Part shown: in pieces, positions 23,700 through 33,666 of the stretch
How positions within the stretch are numbered: position 1 is the first letter of the stretch
How the letters are laid out: each line of letters begins with the position of its first letter
Assembly (NCBI GenBank): GCA_023055355.1
Contig: JALJCS010000028.1
Span: forward strand, 6,448,418-6,512,417
Direction: 5' to 3'
Source: Agelaius tricolor
Lineage: Eukaryota > Chordata > Aves > Passeriformes > Icteridae
Length of the DNA: 64,000 nucleotides
Position numbers and translations under genes: made by a program
Notes under the pieces: generated by a model
Told to the model about the DNA's origin: nothing
Database searches by the model: none
Seen by the model: the letters and a program-made list of their open reading frames with translations, nothing else

Positions 23700-24880
23700 G
23701 GGTCAGGATTAAATCGTGAGATGGTATTTCTTGTGGCGACTCAGATGTTTGTTGGTTCTTATCTATGTTGGAGTCTCACAAACCCTGAGTTTTACAGCAT
23801 TTCACTCTAGTAAACTAAAAATGGAGCTGTAGCTCTCTCTACAAGGCCTTTTAAGGATCAACTGTCCAATTAAGAAATGACACCTGAATTATTTGTACTT
23901 TTACCCCAATAACCAACCACTCCACTGTAATGCGGAGTTTTTTATTCAATTATTCTACGGAATATTAATCCCAATATTTCCTGGTGGGATGTGCCTGGCC
24001 TCGTCTGACCCTTGCTGCCGGGCCAAAGGTGGCAGCTGTGGTGTTTCACCTCAGAGATACCTTTGGCCGGCTGGGTGCTGCAGGTGGGCACTCAGAACAA
24101 ATCCAGGCACAGCAGGAACTCAGTTTACCTCTGGTGGAAAAGGTTCAGAGGACGGTGAAGAGAAAAAGGAGAGGATTCTGCTGTAGAGTTTCAATCCAGA
24201 GTTTTATTCCAGGGTGACAGACCTCTGAATGTTGTAACAGCTCCCAACAGAATCCAGACCCCATGGTCCCGTCTCCTTTTAAACCCAGGGACAGGGGAAG
24301 GGGAAAGGAGAGGTTGGCACACCTGGGGGGTTGGGATGGGTGAAACTGGAAATGGCATCACACTGCAACAAGACACAAAACCACCCAAACCCGTGGAGAA
24401 GGAGGTAGAGGAGGAGAAGAAGGAGAAGGAGAAGGAGAAGGAGAAGGAGAAGGAGAAGGAGAAGGAGAAGGAGAAGGAGAAGGAGAAGGAGAAGGAGAAG
24501 GAGAAGGAGAAGGAGAAGAGGGAGAAGAGGGAGAAGAGGGAGAAGAGGGAGAAGAGGGAGAAGAGGGAGAAGAAGAAGGTGAAGAAGAAGGAGAAAAAGG
24601 AGGAGAAGAAGAAAGTGAAGAAGGAGAAGTTGAAGAAGAAGGAGCAGCCTCCACCCTAAAACCTCCATCTTGCTCTATATATATTCCTATATTCTAAAAC
24701 CCCAAACTCTAAGTTTCCCACCCTGTGATATCACACACTTCTAATCAAACTCCACACCCACCATCCCAGTTCTGCCATTCCATTCTGGAAGCTTCTCCAC
24801 AGCCTGATGTCAACGCAGTGTTCTCTTGGGGGTCAGTGCCTGGCAGCACAGAGAGTCTGAAATGCTCAGCACCCAGGGTT
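23700..24880 (+). mobile_element. LTR-like dispersed repeat, copy 4, with insertion and purine expansion
   Basis: The order of shared blocks is the same as at 14,381-15,385: 'ggattaaatcgtgagatggt', 'gactcagatgtttgttggtt', 'agtctcacaaaccctgag', 'aattaagaaatgacacctga', then 'aaaccacccaaacccgtgga', then the 3' part from 24,657. Between 23,955 and 24,380 there is about 420 bases absent from copy 3, mostly GC-richer, which may be internal sequence lost from the other copy or a later insertion. No intact coding region is visible. Confidence 0.65.
24394..24650. repeat. GGAGAA hexanucleotide array (about 250 bp) inside LTR-like copy
   Basis: This is a pure-purine tract of ggagaa then gagggagaa and gaagaagg units at the same position as the tract in copy 3. 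The plus frame reads Lys-Glu repeats and the minus frames Ser-Pro or Leu strings, all artefacts. Mirror-symmetric polypurine runs of this length can form triplex (H-)DNA. Confidence 0.95.
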
Positions 24881-26156
24881 CCAACAAGTTCTTATCAAGG
24901 CAGGGCTTTGCCGAGCATCCCTGAGCAGGGCAGGGGGAGAAGCAGCCCTGGGCAGGGCTGGCCCCGACCCCTCCTCACCCTGTGGGATCGAATTTCCCAG
25001 CCAGGACTGCGGGCACCTCTGCTGTGTTTGGGAATCCACAGGAAATCTTCCTCCCGTTTTCCTGTGGCAGCCCCTTCCCTCCCACATCCTCGGGTAATTC
25101 GGGTGCTCTCGCTGGGGGAGAGCTCCGAGCTGAAGTTTTTCCCCCCGTTTCCCCAGGTTAAAATGAATTTTACAGAAAGAAGCACGGCGTGTTCATTCCT
25201 GATACCCCATTCCTGGATTCACCCACGTTTTATTTGCACTGTGGTCACTCTGTCACCTTTTCCTCAGCTTCCCACAGAGCTAAATCAGTTTTGTGCTCCT
25301 TCCACACACACTTCTTTTTTTTTCAGGGGAGAACTGGCAAAGCACAATCCCCCAGATGTCCAGATCCTATGGGAAGGAAATGGCAGCACGTTGTATTTTT
25401 ATTTATTTTCATCCTCAGCATTAAAAATAGGCTTTGTTTAAAATAGGAGCAGACTTAATATCTTCGCTGAGGAAACCATACATTGGAGATGTTTATGTGG
25501 AAAACGTGCCAGGGGCTTCTGACCAGCTTTAACTTGGGATCTTTCCCACTCTGGACATGACTTTTGGCATCAGGGGCCTCAGGCTGAGCAGGAATTGCAC
25601 ATTCCCTGATGACACAAAGCACAACAATGACCACTAATAAGGAAGAATAATTCTATTCTACACATGCAGCCGAATGAACGCGAGGAGGATTTCAGTGTTC
25701 AGCTCTGTTTCACCACTGGGCAGGGAGCAGAGCAGGATTTCCCTCAGGAATGCCTCAGTGTGCTCTGCCCAGTTGTAATCCTGTTCTCCCCATGTCTTTC
25801 CCCAAATGGAACATTGTCAGGGCTCCTCAGGAAGCTGCAAGAAGATTCTTTTGAATAGGGACAGTATGGAAAACAGTTCAAAAGAGTCCTTGTCCCACAC
25901 AGGCCAGATCTGCATGGGAAGTTACTTTTTTGTTCTTCAGAAGAAAGCAAAAACCCACAAGGAGAAAAAAAAAAAAAAAAAGAAAAAAAAGGGGAAAAAG
26001 AAAGGAACCAAAGAAACCTCAAAGAGTTCAAAGAGTGTTTCAGCAGCAGCTCAGGCCTCGAGAGCAAGGCCCCCTTTGTCATCTCTGGGTGAGTGACTTC
26101 TCCCCTCAGCTGCGTGTGCAGGGAGCATCTGATGGGGGCTACAGCCAGACCCTTGT
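24881..26156. other. Unassigned intergenic sequence
   Basis: A 238-codon plus-strand frame runs from inside the LTR-like element to 25,441 and shows no domain, so I treat it as chance. An A-rich tract lies at 25,965-26,005. From 25,440 to 25,660 the sequence is AT-rich and complex without recognised features. Confidence 0.45.
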
Positions 26157-26976
26157 CCCTGAGCTGCTCTGAGGGTGCCTGAGCTGCTCTGAGGGTCCCT
26201 GAGCTCCTCTGAGGGTCCCTGAGCCACCCTGAGGATCCTTGAGCCATTCTGAGGGTCCCTGAGCTCCTCTGAGGGTCCCTGAGCTCCTCTGAGGGTTCCT
26301 GAGCTCCTCTGAGGGTTCCTGAGCTCCTCTGAGGGTCCCTGAGCTGCTCTGAGGGTCCCTGAGCCACTTGAGCATCCCTGAGCCACTTTGAGGGTCCCTG
26401 AGCCACTCTGAGGGTCCCTGAGCTGCTCTGAGGGTCCCTGAGCCACCCTGAGGGTCGCTGAGCCACCCTGAGGATCCTTGAGCCATTCTGAGGGTCCCTG
26501 AGCTTCTCTGAGGGTCCCTGAGCTCCTCTGAGGGTCCCTGAGCCATTTGAGCGTCCCTGAGCCACCCTGAGGGTCCCTAAGGTTCTCTGAAGGTCACTGA
26601 GCTCCTCTGAGGGTCCCTGAGCCACCCTGAGGGTCCCTGAGCTGCTCTGAGGGTCCCTGAGCTGCTCTGAGGGTTCCTGAGCTGCTCTGAGGGTCCCTGA
26701 GCCACTCTGAGGGTCCCTAAGGTTCTCTGAGGGTCCCTGAGCTCCTCTGAGGATCCCTGAGCCACCCTGAGGGTCCCTGAGCTGCTCTGAGGGTTCCTGA
26801 GCTGCTCTGAGGGTCCCTGAGCCACTCTGAGGGTCCCTAAGGTTCTCTGAGGGTCCCTGAGCTCCTCTGAGGATCCCTGAGCCACTTTGAGGGTCCCTGA
26901 GCCACTCTGAGTGTCCCTGAGCTCCTCTGAGGGTCCCTGAGCCACTTTGAGGGTCCCTGAGCCACTCTGAGGGTCC
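26157..26976. repeat. 20-bp minisatellite, about 41 copies
   Basis: The unit gagctgctctgagggtccct, with variants gagctcctct, gagccactct and gagccaccct, is repeated with occasional 19-base copies. Higher-order repetition is visible, for example 26,641-26,760 against 26,761-26,880. The 293- and 171-codon minus-strand frames (SGTLRVAQGPSEELRDPQ-type) are caused by the array. Confidence 0.97.
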
Positions 26977-28355
26977 CCTGCCCTTGGCATCTCCCCCAGC
27001 TCCTTCCTGCCCCCCTGAGCTGTGGGTGCAGCAGGATTGATGCCCAGAGCCCCTTCAGACCAAGCATCCTCTGCCTCTGCAATTCTATTCAAGTGCTCAA
27101 GGGGAAAAGTTTCACTAAATGTAAAAAAAAAAAAAATTCAATCTGAATCACTTTGTCCTCAGAATTATAAAAATGTTATCATTTCTGAGCTTTTTTCCTG
27201 GTAGTGTTTTAAACTGATCTCTGCCTTTATCTCACAAAAACTGCAGCATGGAAACTCTCCCCCCCTCTGCTCCACTTCTTATTTTCTGTGCCCTTTTGAC
27301 CCCTTTTGTCCCAGCTACCTTTTTCCCCTTATTCTCCTTTTGCATCTGAGCACCCTCTGCATCCTCTTTATTCTTATCTCCCATCGCTGCAGCTCTTCTC
27401 CCTCCCAGTTCTGCAAACCCCAAAGCCCCTCCTTTGCCTCCAGCACCTCTTCACTGAACATCCCAGCAGAAAATCCCTTTTTCCTTCATGGTGCAGCTGC
27501 TCTTTGGAAGGATTTCCAGGCACAGAAAGCCTCATGAAAACCTCCTGAAAGGGCAAACACCTCCTGCACATCCACAGAGATGCACAGCGGAGTTTGCTGG
27601 CATCATGGTGCACTTTAATCACCTTTTTTTCCCCCCTTTTTTCCCCATTTTTAGGGAATTTGCCCAAGCAGCATTGCTGTGGCACAAGGTCACAACTGAG
27701 ATTTATTTTTTTTTCCAGAGAAAGTGAAAAACTGAAGGAAAAATGAGAAGATGGACAAAAACCCTAAAGTGGGAACGGGATACTGGGAGAGAAGCTGAGT
27801 CCAGACATTTTGGCACGAGAAATCGTTTGTAACGCAGATGATAAAAACAAGATACAATATAATTAGCACAGCCTTGGCAAAGCTCCAGAGTGCTGAGCTA
27901 AATAAATGATTCTGTATTTGTTTTAAAGCATCCAGAGCTATTTATACTGTCAGCCCAGTGCCTGAGGGATCGCTCCTTCCTGGAGTCCCTCTCCTCACCA
28001 CGCTGCTGCAATATTGGCCCTCAGTTTCTCACTCAGCCCTGAATTCCGCTCCTTCCCTGCCTCTGCACCTCTCACTTGTGCAAAACCCCAGAAATCTTCC
28101 CCCAAAAAATGCCCAGGTGAGCTGGCAGCTCCTGTCCCAGCTGCCATCCCACAGATTTAGGGCTCAGCCTGGCAGAGCTGGACAGAGGCTTCCAGCAAGG
28201 GCTCTGCTGGGAAAAGAAACTTCCCAAAATTGGCCAGGGAAAAACGTTGAAGCTTTTTCCATCTTTCCCCCCTCCCCACCTTTCCAGGAGCCAAGTGGAA
28301 AAGGGAAACTCCTCAATGTTCATTGAAACAAAAGTTTCCAGAAGTTTTCCTGAAG
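26977..28355. promoter_or_regulatory. Intergenic DNA with candidate conserved block (about 27,770-27,955)
   Basis: There is no gene. From 27,770 to 27,955 the sequence is complex and includes 'aatcgtttgtaacgcagatg', 'atataattagcacagcc' and the MEF2-like 'agctatttatactg'. Other parts are pyrimidine-rich (27,250-27,440) or mixed. Regulatory status is inferred only from texture. Confidence 0.3.
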
Positions 28356-29300
28356 AGTGTCCAACTCCTCACCCGCCTCAGAGGCAGAAAAACTTATTTT
28401 CGAGAAGTTTTTATTTTTTAACCTTCCAAACAGCTCAGTTTTGGGGGGGAAAAACCAACTTTTAGGGCTGATTCCAAGCCCCTGAATCTCCATCACCCAC
28501 CTGCCTCAAAGACAAAATTTAATTTCAAGAAATTTTTATTTTTTAACCTTCCAAATTGCTCAGATTTGGGGGTGAAAAAAAAAAACAACTTCCCAGGCTG
28601 ATTCCAAGCACCCCCTGGATCTCCATCACCAACTCCTCACCTGCCTCAAAGACAAAAATTTCTTTTCAATAATTTTTATTTCTTAACCTTCCAAATTGCT
28701 CAGTTTTGGGGGGAGAAAAAAATCTTTTAGGGCTGATTCTAAGCAACCCCTGGATCTCCATCACCAAATCCTCACCTGCCTCAAAGACAGAAAAACTTCT
28801 TATCAAAACCTGATTTTTTAACCTTCAAAATTGCTCAGTTTTGGGAGGAAAAAAAATATTTTAGGGCTGATTCTAAGCAACCCCTGGATCTCCATCACCA
28901 ACTCCTCACCTGCCTCAAAGACAGAAAAACTTCTTTTCAAGACTTAATTTTTTTAACCTTCAGAACTGCTGTGTTTTGGGGGGGAAAAAAACTTTTAGGG
29001 CTGATTTCAAGCACCCCCTGGATCTCCATCACCCACCTTCACCTGCCTCTTTTTCAATACTTAATTTCAATACTTAATTTTTTTAACCTTAAAAATGGCT
29101 CAGTTTGGTGCAAAAAAAAAATTCTTTTAGGGCTTACTCTAAGCACCCCCAGGGTCTCCATCACCAAATCCTCACCTGCCTCAAAGACAGAAAAAAAATA
29201 TTTTCAAAACCTGATTTTTTTAACCTGCAAAACTGCTGTGTTTTGGGTAAAAAAAATAATATTTTAGTGCTGATTTCAAGCATCCCCTGGATCTCCATCA
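28356..29300. repeat. About 134-bp tandem repeat, 7 copies
   Basis: The phrase 'ctccatcacc' marks each copy at about 28,488, 28,621, 28,756, 28,890, 29,024, 29,156 and 29,293. Each unit also holds 'acctgcctcaaagaca', 'ttttttaaccttcaaaa', 'gctcagttttggggggaaaa' and 'ttttagggctgattctaagc'. Copies differ by several substitutions and small indels in the A and G runs, so the array is not recent. Confidence 0.95.
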
Positions 29301-29601
29301 GGGTTGTTCATGCCTCTCTCTGGGCTCCGGCAGCTCCTGCAGTCCCCAAGTGTGCGACACCGAGCCAGGAAAGCTTCCAGGTAATTCCACCAGCTCGCCA
29401 CTTCTGTTAACAAACTTCTTGATTCGGACTGACCACACAAAACAGCTTCACCACAGCAGCAGAAACTCTCCTTATCACCCAGCAGAGGGGCTGGGGACAC
29501 CTTTTTCCCATGATGGGGAGAGTTGGTGTGAAAATGTCACTTTTTTTGAGGCAGAGCTGGCTGTGGAATCACCCGAAAGTTGTCACCCACAGAGACTGAA
29601 G
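29301..29601. other. Unassigned sequence
   Basis: The sequence is moderately GC-rich and no gene or repeat is recognised. Confidence 0.4.
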
Positions 29602-29660
29602 CCTCATCATCCTCATCATCCTCATCATCCTCATCATCCTCATCATCCTCATCATCCTCG
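29602..29660. repeat. CCTCATCAT nonanucleotide repeat
   Basis: About six and a half copies of cctcatcat run in tandem, a microsatellite with no coding evidence. Confidence 0.92.
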
Positions 29661-31242
29661 CTGTGACCTCGACGTGCTCACGGATCCTATTTAAATCCCA
29701 GCAGAACCAAGGCTGCCAGGTGGGTTTAAATCCAGGGTTTGGAACAGTTATGGATGAAACAAAGCCAGGATTTTTCATAAAATTTGCTGCAATGAGGTGG
29801 AAAATAGAAATGCTTGCGCTGCTTTAATTAGCTCTGATTTCAGCAGGGGCGAAAGGACACTTGTGCCTTCTAAAATGCGAAATATTTATGAAAACTAATT
29901 CCAGTTGGAGCTTGAAATCCAAGGTGGCTGTGCCAGTGGCCTCAGCAGGGGCAAGGTGAGATCTCCAGGGTGAGCTCCTGCTCAGCAAGACTTCCCCAAA
30001 TGAATTTTCCTGCTTGGGGCACACAGAGCTGTCAGGAGGCTCCAAGCTCAGAGCTCGAATTCTCAGCCGTGAACTTGGAGTCTCTGCAGAATCCTCAGAG
30101 CAGGGAAATGTTGTAGCTTTGAACAACGTTTGAACAACACGCTCCTGGCAGGCCCAGCAAGGTGAGGCTTCCCTTGGTGTTTGTGGCACGTGGGAGCTGC
30201 TCTTCCAACCCCTTTTTTTCCTCAGTTCCTACATTTTTCTCATTTTTTTAATAAAGGTTGTTGCACCTTTTACGCCGTTGTCTCCAATTTTTCCTTTTTT
30301 TTAATAAAGGTTGTTGCACCTCTACGCCATTGTCTCCAGTTTTGCTGTAGGTATGTGCTCCAAGGTGGCATTTCTGTCACCTTTCCACTTTCTCCTCATT
30401 AAACTAAGCAGATTAAGCTTCTGGGATAACAAGAAAACTGTTGATTTTGAGGTTTATAGCTGCATTTTTTCATTAGAAATTATTCATGACCCTACCCCAA
30501 ACACATTTTGTGTCTTTCTTCTTTTAAAATCCCATTTCACAAAGAAATCCAAGGGAGAATCACAAACCAAAATCTACTCTAATCCTTTTTTTTTTTTTTT
30601 TAATGTTATAATGAAATTAAATTTGGAGATACTACAGTAGGGCCTTCCCCAATGCTCCCAGCTGAAAGAGGGAAGGAATTAACTGACTTTAAAATGAAAC
30701 AGGTTTCTCCTGTGTCTGACTGAAAGTTACAGGATGTTGGTAGTGAACCAATTAAAACACATCTTAAAACGATAAATACAAACCAAATGTACATTATCAG
30801 CATGTTCAGCCTTTTGTTTCTTGGTTCTATTTTGTATCAGCTTATTGCAATCAGATGTGTGGGGAAGGAGAGGGGAAAATCAAATCATTTTAGGAAATAA
30901 TAAATAAAGAATTCAGCGGAGGAAACAAAGGAGGGCTGCGTTTGTTCAAACATAAAATAAACCACGTTTCAGAGAGAACGCTCACGGAGAAGCCACAACA
31001 TCCACGGATCAGTGGAGCTCAGAAATACCTAGAAAATGTCCAAAAACACTCAAAATCTGTCTCAGCTGAAGATGGGGATGAGGCTGTGCAGGATCAGGGT
31101 GTTCCCTCTTTGCTTTTTCCCCAAACATTGATTTTCTCAGACACCCCTTGTCCATCTCGGCTGTTTTGTCACCTGAAACACCCCGTGACCCACACAATGT
31201 CCTTGTCCGAGCCAGGATTCAGCTTCTACTGCACCAACAATC
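29661..31242. other. Unassigned intergenic sequence with 53-bp duplication
   Basis: The phrase 'aataaaggttgttgcacc' followed by 'gccattgtctcca' occurs twice, 53 bases apart, at about 30,250-30,345. A T run of 17 lies at about 30,585-30,601. No gene is recognised. The AT-rich part near 30,780-30,960 is complex but unassigned. Confidence 0.45.
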
Positions 31243-32379
31243 CTGGAACCACCTGGAAAATCCATCCAAGGCCACCCAGTCCAACCTGTGCTCAATCCAC
31301 CTGGAACCACCGGGAAAATCCATCCAAGGCCACCCAGTCCAACCTGTGCCCAATCCCCACCTTGTCCCCAAATCTGGGCGCTGAGTGCCACCTCCAATCC
31401 CTCCTGAGGGACTCCAAACCTCCCTGTGCAATTCCCTTTCCATGAAGAAATTCCTCCTGAATTTATTCTTTCAATTATTTTCGCTCACAAACAGTTACAG
31501 ATTGGTTCTGGATGAAAATTGTCATTTCTCTCATCCAAGGCCACCCAGTCCAACCTGTGCCCAATCCCCACCTTGTCCCCAGCTCAGGGCACTGAGTGCC
31601 ACCTCCAATCCCTCCTGAGGGACTCCAAACCTCCCTGTGCAATTCCCTTTCCATGAAGAAATTCTTCCTGAATTTATTCTTTCAATTATTTTTTGCTCAC
31701 AAACAGTTACAGATTGGTTCTGGATGAAAATTGCCATTTCTCTCATCCAAGGCCACCCAGTCCAACCTGTGCCCAATCCCCACCTTGTCCCCAGCTCAGG
31801 GCACTGAGTGCCACCTCCAATCCCTCCTGAGGGACTCCAAACCTCCCTGTGCAATTCCCTTTCCATGAAGAAATTCTTCCTGAATTTATTCCTCCATTTA
31901 TTTTCGCTCACAAACAGTTACAGATTGGTTCTGGATGAAAATTGTCATTTCTCTCATCCAAGGCCACCCAGTCCAACCTGTGCCCAATCCCCACCTTGTC
32001 CCCAAATCTGGGCGCTGAGTGCCACCTCCAATCCCTCCTTGGGGCCTCCAAACCTCCCTGTGCAATTCCCTTTCCATGAAGAAATTCTTCCTGAATTTAT
32101 TCCTCCATTTATTTTTGCTCACAAACAGTTACAGATTGGTTCTGGATGAAAATTGCCATTTCTCTCATCCAAGGCCATCCAGTCCAACCTGTGCCCAATC
32201 CCCACCTTGTCCCCAGCTCAGGGCACTGAGTGCCACCTCCAGTCCCTCCTTGGGGCCTCCAAACCTCCTTGTGCAATTCCCTTTCCATGAAGAAATTCTT
32301 CCTGAATTTATTCCTCCATTTATTTTCGCTCACAAACAGTTACAGACTGGTTCTGGATGAAAATTGTCATTTTTCTCAA
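31243..32379 (-). repeat. CR1-derived tandem array, 211-bp unit
   Basis: Each 211-bp unit combines about 150 bp of CR1 3' UTR, read on the minus strand ('cagtccaacctgtgcccaat', 'ccccaccttgtccccag', 'ctgagtgccacctcc', 'ttccatgaagaaattcttcc'), with about 60 bp of other sequence ('cgctcacaaacagttacaga', 'ttggttctggatgaaaatt'). Units start near 31,381, 31,590, 31,804, 32,015 and 32,226. The first part (31,243-31,365) has a shorter period of about 58. Frames of 113-126 codons recurring every 211 bases are artefacts of the array. Confidence 0.93.
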
Positions 32380-32593
32380 GCAGAAGAGTTTTCTGCAGTT
32401 GCAATGAGTGGAATTAAGTCTTTATATAATCTAAATAGAGACAGTATAAATATATATAAAAATACACCCACTACAGGCATTCCCTCTTTTCACAGTAAAA
32501 TAAATGTAAACTTTAAAAGTGAAAATATTTCACTTTTTACAAGCCCTAGAAAAACTGATCTTTTTTTTTTTCCCCTTACATTTCTCCTCCCAG
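32380..32593. other. AT-rich sequence leading to a polypyrimidine tract
   Basis: The sequence is AT-rich (tatataaaaatacaccc region) and runs into a long pyrimidine tract (32,561-32,593) that ends in 'ctcctcccag', a good splice-acceptor context for the candidate exon downstream. Confidence 0.35.
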
Positions 32594-32720
32594 CTTTTAC
32601 TTTCCCAAGACAGGATTTTTTCCTCTATTGATCTGTTCCCAACCCCACACATCGAGTGGATTCTTCTTAATGAAAGACTGCAGCAAGTTTGCACAATTTT
32701 GCCATTCTTTGGGGCTGCAG
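32594..32720 (+). ncRNA. Candidate isolated exon (127 bp), gene unknown
   Basis: The segment has a strong acceptor on its left: a T/C tract of over 30 bases and cag at 32,591-32,593. On its right, 'ggctgcag' is followed by a full-consensus donor gtaagt at 32,721-32,726. One plus-strand frame is open through it (…IEWILLNERLQQVCTILPFF…) but I recognise no protein family, so a noncoding or untranslated exon is at least as likely. No neighbouring exons were found. Paired good splice sites also occur by chance in 64 kb, so support is modest. Confidence 0.25.
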
Positions 32721-32726
32721 GTAAGT

Positions 32727-33349
32727 AGCTGTGCTTAGGGGAAGGAAGTATTGAAAATCTCCTTTGCTATTCCTCATTTCACGCTTTATAACGTGATACT
32801 TACAAATACTTTGGTAGCAGATTAAGCTCCAGAGAAATGAAAACATTTCAGAAAGAGCACAAAGCCTGCAAGTGTCCAAATGAGGGAGCAGAAATTCGGG
32901 TTTAAGCTGCAGGAGGGGGTTTATGGGATGTAGTGCCATGTGCCATACAATACAAGATAAACATCTGTTGTTATTTCAGCAAACCTAAATCAGATGTTCA
33001 GCTTTTTCTTCAGGGGGAGAGTGGCACAAAGAGAGATTTTATGATTTTATTATTTTTTTTTTCCCCCCCCTCTCTCTCTTTACCAAGGTGGCTGTTCCTG
33101 CGCCAGGAAGAGCAGGAGAAGATTCTGGAGGGGACTTCAACAGCCTTAAAGTAATCCAGTGGTGATAAGGGGACATTTTGTAACCTCCATTGTGCCAGAG
33201 ACCTTCAACCTTGGATCTCTGCCCAGGGAGATATTTATTAATAAGGCCAATAGTGCCAGGGAGGAGTTGTTCCACTCACACACTGAGCAACAAACGCAAA
33301 ACTGGGTGAATCAAAGTTCTCAGGCTGAGAACATTGGGGTTGTTCATCC
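32727..33349. other. Unassigned sequence
   Basis: This is complex AT-rich sequence with a T/C tract at 33,045-33,081. No gene is recognised. The stretch near 33,300-33,349 may be diverged upstream CR1. Confidence 0.4.
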
Positions 33350-33666
33350 TGTTGTGGGGAGACCTCAGAGAACCTTCCAGGACCTTCTGAAGGGGCCACA
33401 GGGAAGCCAGAAAGGGGCTCTGGAGAGCCAAGACAAGGAGGAATGGATTCAAGCTGAAAGAGGGGAGGTTTAGGTGGATATTGGGAAGGAATTCTTCCCT
33501 GTGAGAAGCTGCTCTGGATCCATGGAAGTGCCCAAGGCCAGGCTGGACAGGGCTTGGAGCAACCTGGGACAGTGGGAGGTGTCCCTGCCCATGGCAGGGG
33601 GGGAATGGGATGAGCTTTAACATCCCTTCCAGCCCAAACCAGCCTGTGATTCTCTGATTCCATGAA
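33350..33666 (+). mobile_element. CR1 LINE fragment, about 317 bp, plus orientation
   Basis: Ordered CR1 landmarks are 'ggggagacctcagagaacct', 'gaaggggccacagggaagcc', 'tggattcaagctgaaagag', 'ggatattgggaaggaattct', 'ggaagtgcccaaggccaggc', 'ggcttggagcaacctgggac' and 'tgtccctgcccatggcaggg', then tail repeats 'gattctctgattccatga'. It includes the extreme end of ORF2 in degraded form plus the 3' UTR. It is 5'-truncated and inactive. Confidence 0.95.

Noticed and set aside
24336..24659. Lys-Glu rich 'coiled-coil' protein
   Set aside because: It is a translation of the (GGAGAA)n tract.
24725..25441. 238-codon plus frame
   Set aside because: It starts inside the LTR-like repeat and shows no recognisable family. 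An overlapping frame exists on the same strand.
25744..27092. 293- and 171-codon minus frames with SEELRDPQ repeats
   Set aside because: They are produced by the 20-bp minisatellite, which cycles through frames without stops.
31385..32360. Repeated 113-codon frames suggesting a gene family
   Set aside because: They recur exactly every 211 bases because of the CR1-derived array.
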